Source: CAYPHJ01 sp964410485 (GTDB taxonomy: Bacteria > Desulfobacterota > Binatia > UBA9968). Taken from it: a DNA stretch of 45,565 nt. Both the position numbers and the translations under genes were made by a program. Positions 40,739 through 45,565 of the stretch are shown here, piece by piece; position 1 is the stretch's first letter, and every line of letters begins with the position of its first letter. Below the pieces are notes generated by a model, which saw only the letters and a program-made list of their open reading frames with translations, did not search any database and was not told the DNA's origin. The stretch lies in assembly GCA_964410485.1 (NCBI GenBank), contig CAYPHJ010000031.1, positions 1 through 45,565 on the forward strand. Direction: 5' to 3'.

Positions 40739-42478
40739 ATGGGCGAACCAACGCACAAACGTTGGGTCCTCAAACAAGCCGACGAGAGCGTTGTGTTACG
40801 TCACATCGAAACTCTTAAGGTTTCCACAGTGCTTGCTCGGCTGCTGGTCTTGCGGGGGCTGGCCGATGGCGAGTCGGCGAAGCGCTATATCTCCTCAAGC
40901 TTGCGGTCTGATCTGCCGTCGCCATTTCTGATGGCTGGAATGGAATCCGCGGTCCACCGGCTGATTCACGCCGTTCAACATTCTGAGCTGATCTGCATCT
41001 GGGGTGACTATGACGTGGACGGAACCACCGGCGCTGCGTTACTGGTTTGTTTCTTGAGACAGATTGGGGTGCTGCCACTGTTTTACGTTCCTCATCGCAT
41101 CGATGAGGGTTACGGCCTCAACATAAGCGGGCTCAGGCGTTTAAAAGAGAGGGGCGTGACTCTGGTGGTGAGCGTCGATTGCGGCATTTCCAATGCACAG
41201 GAAATCGAGGCAGCGCGGCTCATGGGCCTCGATGTTATTGTTGTCGATCACCACCAACCGCCCAATAACCTGCCACCCGCAGTGGCGATTATCAACCCCC
41301 ATCAGCGCGATTGTTCTTTCCCCGACAAAGGAATGTGCGCGGCGGGGTTGGCCTTCTACTTGGTCATTGGGCTACGCGCGAAACTGCGCGACACAGGCTG
41401 GTTTGCGGCTTCGGGAGATCCGGATCTTCGCCGCTATCTCGACATCGTCACACTGGGCACGATCGCGGACATGGTGCCACTAAAAGGAGTTAACCGCACC
41501 CTCATACGGCGCGGCTTGGCAGAACTCAGCGGTTCAGTCCGGCCCGGAGTGATCGCCCTCAAGCAAATTGCCGGATTATCCGCGGGAGCCGTTAGCGTCG
41601 GCCAAGTTGGTTTTCAATTGGCGCCCCGGATCAATGCCGCGGGACGAGTGGATTGTGGCCTAAAGATAGTGGAGTTGCTGACGACCGAGTCAAGCGAAGT
41701 CGCGCTGCGCATCGCGCGAGAACTCGATGAACATAATAGAGAACGCCGGCTGGTCGAGGCGGAGGTCCTCGAGCGCGCTCTCGTTCAGGCTGAAACGTAT
41801 ATGAACGGAGGGACTCGTTACTCCCTTGTGCTTGGAGGAGAGGGGTGGCACCCCGGAGTCTTGGGCATCGTTGCTTCACGCATTGTAGAAAAGTTCTATC
41901 GCCCGACAGTAGTCATCGGTTTCGCCTCAGCTGAAGGGAAGGGATCGGGGCGCAGCATTCGCGGGTTTCACATGGTTGAGGGTTTTCGACGGTGTGCGAA
42001 TTGGTTGGTCAAATTCGGTGGACACGAATACGCGGGGGGTCTATCGATCAGAGCTGATAAGTTGGAGCGTTTTGCCGAAGCGTTTGAAGGAGTAGCGCGA
42101 GAGAGTCTGACGCACCAGGATTTGATGCCGGTAATCGATCTCGACGCAGAACTGGGCTTTTCTCAAATCGATTTTTCTCTGATGCGTGAGATCGAAGTTC
42201 TAAGACCCTTCGGAGTCGGTAACCCCGAGCCGTTGTTCCTTACACGCAATGTCGAGGTCTGCGAACGGACGAATTTTTCCAACGGCGCGCGTTTTCGGTT
42301 TCGGCACAGCGGACGTAACCTCGCTGGCGTTGTTTTCGGTCCAGGCGAAGAGTCTTCGGTTGGCGCGGGCGAAAAAGTCGATCTGGCGTACCGCCTGACT
42401 GAAAAAGAATGGAACGGCACCTCAGCCATCGAACTCAGGATCATCGACGCCCGGAGCGCGGTCCTCAATACAGCATAA
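40739..42478 (+). CDS. recJ: Single-strand-DNA-specific exonuclease RecJ
   Basis: A 5'-3' exonuclease for single-stranded DNA in recombination and mismatch/base repair. The 579-residue protein has DHH-family motifs: IWGDYDVDGTTGAALL (Asp90, Asp92, Asp94), VSVDCGIS (Asp147), VVDHHQPP (Asp170-His-His), and LGTIADMVPL. The DHHA1 domain shows RINAAGR, GWHPGVLGIVASRI and KFGGHEYAGGLS, and the C-terminal OB-fold carries RPFGVGNPEPLF. I chose the ATG at 40739, preceded by AAGGA; a GTG at 40718 is in frame. It follows secF, as in several deltaproteobacterial genomes. Confidence 0.93.
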   Translation: MGEPTHKRWVLKQADESVVLRHIETLKVSTVLARLLVLRGLADGESAKRYISSSLRSDLPSPFLMAGMESAVHRLIHAVQHSELICIWGDYDVDGTTGAALLVCFLRQIGVLPLFYVPHRIDEGYGLNISGLRRLKERGVTLVVSVDCGISNAQEIEAARLMGLDVIVVDHHQPPNNLPPAVAIINPHQRDCSFPDKGMCAAGLAFYLVIGLRAKLRDTGWFAASGDPDLRRYLDIVTLGTIADMVPLKGVNRTLIRRGLAELSGSVRPGVIALKQIAGLSAGAVSVGQVGFQLAPRINAAGRVDCGLKIVELLTTESSEVALRIARELDEHNRERRLVEAEVLERALVQAETYMNGGTRYSLVLGGEGWHPGVLGIVASRIVEKFYRPTVVIGFASAEGKGSGRSIRGFHMVEGFRRCANWLVKFGGHEYAGGLSIRADKLERFAEAFEGVARESLTHQDLMPVIDLDAELGFSQIDFSLMREIEVLRPFGVGNPEPLFLTRNVEVCERTNFSNGARFRFRHSGRNLAGVVFGPGEESSVGAGEKVDLAYRLTEKEWNGTSAIELRIIDARSAVLNTA

Positions 42479-42480
42479 AC

Positions 42481-42496
42481 GCCACGCCATCGTGGC
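42481..42496 (+). terminator. Hairpin after recJ
   Basis: GCCACG-CCAT-CGTGGC is a perfect 6-bp stem with a 4-base loop, starting two bases after the recJ stop. The following bases CTATGGCGATTTGTGG have no real T-run, so a classic intrinsic terminator is doubtful. It marks a likely boundary between recJ and the signalling gene downstream. Confidence 0.35.
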
Positions 42497-42628
42497 CTAT
42501 GGCGATTTGTGGGTCAAATTTCGCTATATTTGTTATGGGAGACCAGGCCGGCGCGGGTTCAGGCAGAGGCGGGTCTTGCATTGATATGGTGGTGAAACTA
42601 TCATTGTAGCGCGATTGTCAGGGGGCCG

Positions 42629-43780
42629 ATGTCATTACCGTCGCAATACTTTCAAAAACTCATAGAGAGCTGTCCCGATATTATTATCTGCGTCGACAGG
42701 CGTGGCACGATCACCTTCTATAATGACGGTGCCCGCCGGAACCTGGGCTTTGCGCCCGAGGAGATGCTGGGTAGGAATGTGCGTGAAATCTATCCGGATC
42801 TCGACGCCGCGCGCAAGGTTATGGCAGCAATGCGTGCCGGCGTGGGAGAGGGCAAGGGGAAGGTGAGCAATTTCGAAACCAGCCTTAAAACGCGCAATGG
42901 ACAGATGATTCCTGTGGCGATCTCTGCGGCGATAATCTATGGCGATAATGGAGAGGAGATGGGCTCCATTGGATTTGCGAAGGACATTCGCGACATCAGA
43001 CGTCGGGATCAGCTCGCCACGCTCTGCGAGGTGGCAATCGGCTTGTCCCATGAAGTGAACAATTCTCTCGAAGTCCTTGTCAATCAAATCGAGATGCTGC
43101 AGACCTACGTGGGGCGCGTTGCGACCGACGAGGATTATCTCGTCGAATCCGAGAGGCTGGAATCAGTGGCCGCGCAGATAAGAAAGATTCAGGACATCAC
43201 GGTGAAGATCGGTCGCATGGCGGGCGAAGAGGAATATGGCACGAAAGAGTACCTGGGTGGAAAAATGATGACGGATCTTGAGGTGGAGCCGCGCAAGAGG
43301 TGTTTGGAACGGACCAAAACCGACGGTCGTCATCCGCTCAAAGGCCTAAAAATACTGGTGGTCGATGATGATCCGGCGGTTTGTGAATCGCTGAGGGATC
43401 TGTTGGAAGAGGAGTATTGTAGTGTTCAAACGATCGGCTGTGGTATGGAGGCCATGGCGTGCCTGGACCGTCAGGAATTTGATCTCGTACTCAGCGATGT
43501 GGTCATGCCGGACATGGACGGTTATCAGGTTTATCAGGCGATCAAGAACAGGCTGCCCCAACTTCCCGTTGTGCTGATGACCGCATTCAACTATGACAAA
43601 GATCACATTATCAAGAATAGTTGCCTGGAGGGCTTACAGGGTGTGATCTTTAAAAAGCCGGTCAATCCGGTCCTGTTGAAGAAATTGATACTGCAACAGT
43701 GTCGTACTAACGGAGCTATTCAAGCTGGTGATAATAGCTCCGAGTCCGCAACGCCTCGCGCGTCATTTCAATTGAAATAG
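42629..43780 (+). CDS. PAS - histidine-kinase H-box - receiver protein lacking the kinase ATPase domain
   Basis: A 383-residue cytoplasmic signalling protein. Residues about 7-122 form a PAS sensor (SCPDIIICVDRRGTITFYND, LGFAPEEMLGR and the closing GSIGFAKDIRDIRRR). Next comes an H-box-like helix with His141 in GLSHEVNNSLEVLVNQIEML, then a second helix to about 195, as in the dimerisation domain of histidine kinases. The catalytic ATP-binding domain that should follow (N, G1, F, G2 boxes) is absent. Instead a short linker leads to a full receiver: DDD at 246-248, phospho-acceptor Asp290 in LVLSDVVMPDMDG, Thr-like site in VLMTAFNY and Lys in IFKKPVNP. It may relay phosphate between other proteins or bind a partner kinase. 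GGGGG stands just before the ATG. It is followed closely by a TPR gene. Confidence 0.85.
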   Translation: MSLPSQYFQKLIESCPDIIICVDRRGTITFYNDGARRNLGFAPEEMLGRNVREIYPDLDAARKVMAAMRAGVGEGKGKVSNFETSLKTRNGQMIPVAISAAIIYGDNGEEMGSIGFAKDIRDIRRRDQLATLCEVAIGLSHEVNNSLEVLVNQIEMLQTYVGRVATDEDYLVESERLESVAAQIRKIQDITVKIGRMAGEEEYGTKEYLGGKMMTDLEVEPRKRCLERTKTDGRHPLKGLKILVVDDDPAVCESLRDLLEEEYCSVQTIGCGMEAMACLDRQEFDLVLSDVVMPDMDGYQVYQAIKNRLPQLPVVLMTAFNYDKDHIIKNSCLEGLQGVIFKKPVNPVLLKKLILQQCRTNGAIQAGDNSSESATPRASFQLK

Positions 43781-43785
43781 AAGCG

Positions 43786-44124
43786 ATGAGCAAGGAAGAT
43801 CATTATAATGTCGGAATGGAATTCTTTGCCCAAGACAGGTTGGATGAAGCGGTCGAGGCTTATGAACAAGCGCTAAAAGAAGATCCGAACTATGCCGACG
43901 CTCTCCATGCTTTGGCCATGACCCTTGCCAACAAGGGAGACCTGGATCGAGCCATTGAGCTTGGGAAAAGACTCGTTGATCTCCTTCCTGAGGATGAATT
44001 GGCTCACACCAGTCTGTCCATCTTTTATCAGCAGAAGGGGATGATTGCCGAGGCCGAACATATTGGCGCCAAAGCTCGAACTCTGGGCTGGAAACGGCAG
44101 CTTAGCGAAAAAAAAGACACGTAA
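43786..44124 (+). CDS. Small TPR-repeat protein
   Basis: A 112-residue protein of about three tetratricopeptide repeats: GMEFFAQDRLDEAVEAYEQA, ADALHALAMTLANKGDLDRA and AHTSLSIFYQQKGMIAEAEH. It has no signal peptide and should be a cytoplasmic binding module. It starts five bases after the stop of the PAS/receiver gene and so shares its transcript. A role in linking the signalling protein to partners is possible but not shown by sequence. Confidence 0.85.
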   Translation: MSKEDHYNVGMEFFAQDRLDEAVEAYEQALKEDPNYADALHALAMTLANKGDLDRAIELGKRLVDLLPEDELAHTSLSIFYQQKGMIAEAEHIGAKARTLGWKRQLSEKKDT

Positions 44125-44294
44125 GAGTTAGTCACGCTGGATAGTTCCTTAACGACACCTCATTTCCATAAGTCCCACCTAAGGTTTCTGGGCTTTTCCA
44201 AAAGAATGCTTGCACTTTTATTGGAGAGCCGATAATAGACACTGGACCATCCTCAAAGATAGAGCTGCGGTCGCGGCATCGTGGAGCGACAATC

Positions 44295-44843
44295 GTGATC
44301 CTCACTCCAGCAGGACCTGTGGCGAAACTGGCGAAGCTGCTCGCTGATGAGACGAAGATTGACGGAAAAATTCGTGATGCACACGCCGCGCTAACGCTGG
44401 TAAAAAAACGCGTCTCCGAATCACTGGCTGAGCACTATGTTGGCAGGAGAGAGCCGCGATTTCAAATGCCGGAGGATTTAATGAGAGAAGAACAATCATA
44501 CGAGCGCTTGCTGCAGGCTCTTCAAGACATGAAAAATGAGATTGCCAAACAAATACGGCCGGTCGAGGAACAAATCATTCAGGCCAATGTCGATTATCTA
44601 CGCCAGAGTTTTAGCCAGGAGAGCCGGAAGCTGGGAAAGTGCCTGGAAGAAATTGACGATAATATTCTGGCCTGCCGACAATATCTGCAAGATTATGAAC
44701 GGATCCGCTCGAGTCTGCATGCCCTGAATGAAAAGATTGTGCAGTTAGGGGCGGAGTCGCTCCCTATTCCCGACGGCCTGCCGGTTTCGGATTTCGCAGA
44801 AATCGTCAGGCAGCGCATCGAGCACCTGAAATCACAGGGCTAA
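44295..44843 (+). CDS. Helical/coiled-coil protein of unknown function
   Basis: A 182-residue protein I do not recognise. After a short N-terminal MILTPAGPVAKLAKLL it is almost wholly charged helix (for example EEQSYERLLQALQDMKNEIA, QANVDYLRQSFSQESRKL), suggesting a long antiparallel coiled coil. It has no signal peptide, no membrane segment and two isolated cysteines. The GTG start is preceded by GGAG eight bases upstream. It follows the TPR gene after a 170-base gap in which I see no feature. Function unknown. Confidence 0.7.
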   Translation: MILTPAGPVAKLAKLLADETKIDGKIRDAHAALTLVKKRVSESLAEHYVGRREPRFQMPEDLMREEQSYERLLQALQDMKNEIAKQIRPVEEQIIQANVDYLRQSFSQESRKLGKCLEEIDDNILACRQYLQDYERIRSSLHALNEKIVQLGAESLPIPDGLPVSDFAEIVRQRIEHLKSQG

Positions 44844-45046
44844 GTTTAACTGCAATAATCACACAGACCTTTTGGCTCGCCACTGCTAAAGGACCGTCCG
44901 TAGCAGCAACAAGTATTACGTGCCGCGGGCGGGCCGTAATCAGTTGAATTGCGGTTTTTTAGTCTGTAATCCCGGCGAGCATCATGGCGATGTCGCTATG
45001 CTCCTAGTATTATGTCCTAGAAATTGGTGGGATCGAACGAGAGCGA

Positions 45047-45565
45047 ATGAACGAATTCAGTAGCCTTCGAGGGCGACTGCCTGGGATGCTCAAGGCGCTG
45101 ACCATAGGGGTTCCAGCGGGCTATCTGTTGGCGCGACTCGACACTCCAATTCTTTGGATGATCGGTCCAATGGTGGCGGTGGCTACTGTCAATCTAATGG
45201 GGATACGGGCACACGCGGTTCCGTACACCCGCCAAATGGGCCAAGTCATACTAGGTTCGGCCGTATCGCTCTATTTCACTCCTCCAGTGGTCGCAGCCTT
45301 GGCTGCTAACCTTGGAGCGATTGTAGCGGCCACTATTGCTGCATTTGTGATCGGCGCTCTTGGTGCGCTCATCTTGAGTCAAGTCTCTGGCGTGGAGGAG
45401 AAATCCACTTTTTTTGCTTCGATTCCGAGCGGTGCCATGGCCATGGCCGTGTTTGCACAGCGTCATGGTGCTCAAATTGCCCCGGTGGCGGTTGCCCACA
45501 GTCTGCGGGTATGGGAAACCTTCGAGCCGTGGAACTTTGAACGCAACTTCAGCGTTGCTCATCCA
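45047..45565 (+). CDS. AbrB-family membrane protein, truncated by window end
   Basis: The first 173 residues of a membrane protein like the AbrB/ammonia-monooxygenase-type transporters (AbrB duplication family). It reads LKALTIGVPAGYLLARLDTP, ILWMIGPMVAVATVNLMGI, RQMGQVILGSAVSLYFTPPVV, a membrane segment ending QVSGVEEKSTFFASIPSGAM, and AMAVFAQRHGAQIAPVAVAHSLRV. In the family the HSLRV is followed by a hydrophobic stretch; here the text turns to WETFEPWNFERNFSVAHP, which is polar and unlike the family, while the frame stays open to the window edge. This may signal a frameshift, a repeat insertion or an assembly join near 45510. The start has GAGAGCGA upstream, a weak ribosome binding site. 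The preceding 203-base gap holds no recognisable feature. Confidence 0.75.
   Translation, partial: MNEFSSLRGRLPGMLKALTIGVPAGYLLARLDTPILWMIGPMVAVATVNLMGIRAHAVPYTRQMGQVILGSAVSLYFTPPVVAALAANLGAIVAATIAAFVIGALGALILSQVSGVEEKSTFFASIPSGAMAMAVFAQRHGAQIAPVAVAHSLRVWETFEPWNFERNFSVAHP

Noticed and set aside
44844..45046. Possible small RNA or tRNA in the gap before the AbrB-family gene
   Set aside because: No cloverleaf, no T-loop GTTCGAxTC and no terminator with T-run could be found.
1..45565. CRISPR array, insertion sequence, integrase or toxin-antitoxin system
   Set aside because: No regularly spaced direct repeats of 25-40 bases, no transposase or integrase text and no paired small toxin-antitoxin genes were seen in any frame.

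Overview
The window reads as chromosomal DNA of a Gram-negative, diderm bacterium. MlaA, SecDF-YajC, an NfeD/slipin pair and a one-strand run coaBC - DUF4416 - family-4 uracil-DNA glycosylase - nfeD - slipin - queA - tgt - yajC - secD - secF - recJ recall the gene order of deltaproteobacterial (Desulfobacterota-like) lineages. Lone NMT1/SsuA-type binding proteins, a tripartite tricarboxylate permease without its binding protein, an orphan molybdenum hydroxylase, a UbiD-family decarboxylase and a bacterial deoxyhypusine-synthase homologue are common in uncultured soil and subsurface relatives (Binatota-, Rokubacteria- or NC10-like). That placement is inference; no rRNA or tRNA gene is visible to fix it.

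Layout. 1-2400 (minus): a UbiD-family decarboxylase and coproheme decarboxylase (HemQ/ChdC) overlap in one operon behind a clear sigma-70-like promoter. 2545-5183 (plus): two M16 peptidases, one with the zinc site and one without, overlapping by four bases. 5304-7082: a stand-alone receiver protein and the CCA-adding enzyme. 7257-9551: a molybdopterin-binding dehydrogenase large subunit without its small subunits. 9640-11664 (minus): a fused TctA-TctB permease. 12142-15046: an aldehyde dehydrogenase and a class III aminotransferase, which together resemble an omega-amino-acid (GABA-like) degradation module. 15040-16282 (minus): a TPR protein and an SDR oxidoreductase with an altered active-site motif. 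16443-17935: a PAC2-family protein and a dolichol-phosphate-mannose-synthase-like glycosyltransferase.

17940-20080 is a decayed stretch. It holds an ExoD-like membrane protein, a broken sodium/calcium antiporter remnant and the C-terminal third of an ABC substrate-binding protein. 20088-24585 is an uptake cassette: a PuuE-like hydrolase of the polysaccharide deacetylase superfamily, an NMT1-type binding protein and, on the opposite strand, ATPase plus two permeases. 24773-26755 (minus) has TrmI and a mannose-1-phosphate guanylyltransferase. 26801-30394 has an RluA-type pseudouridine synthase, a small cysteine-rich protein, the deoxyhypusine-synthase homologue and MlaA.

30685-44843 is a long plus-strand run of mostly housekeeping genes: coenzyme A synthesis, uracil repair, membrane quality control, queuosine tRNA modification, Sec export and RecJ. 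It ends with a PAS/H-box/receiver protein that has no kinase ATPase domain, a TPR protein and a coiled-coil protein. The window closes inside an AbrB-family membrane protein.

Several intergenic gaps carry short-period (7-9 base) direct and inverted repeats. I found no CRISPR array, no intact mobile element and no convincing new multi-gene defence or biosynthetic system. The most interesting items are the PuuE-like hydrolase/ABC cassette, the UbiD-HemQ operon, the PAS/H-box/receiver protein without an ATPase, the SDR with a replaced catalytic tyrosine, and the repeat arrays.
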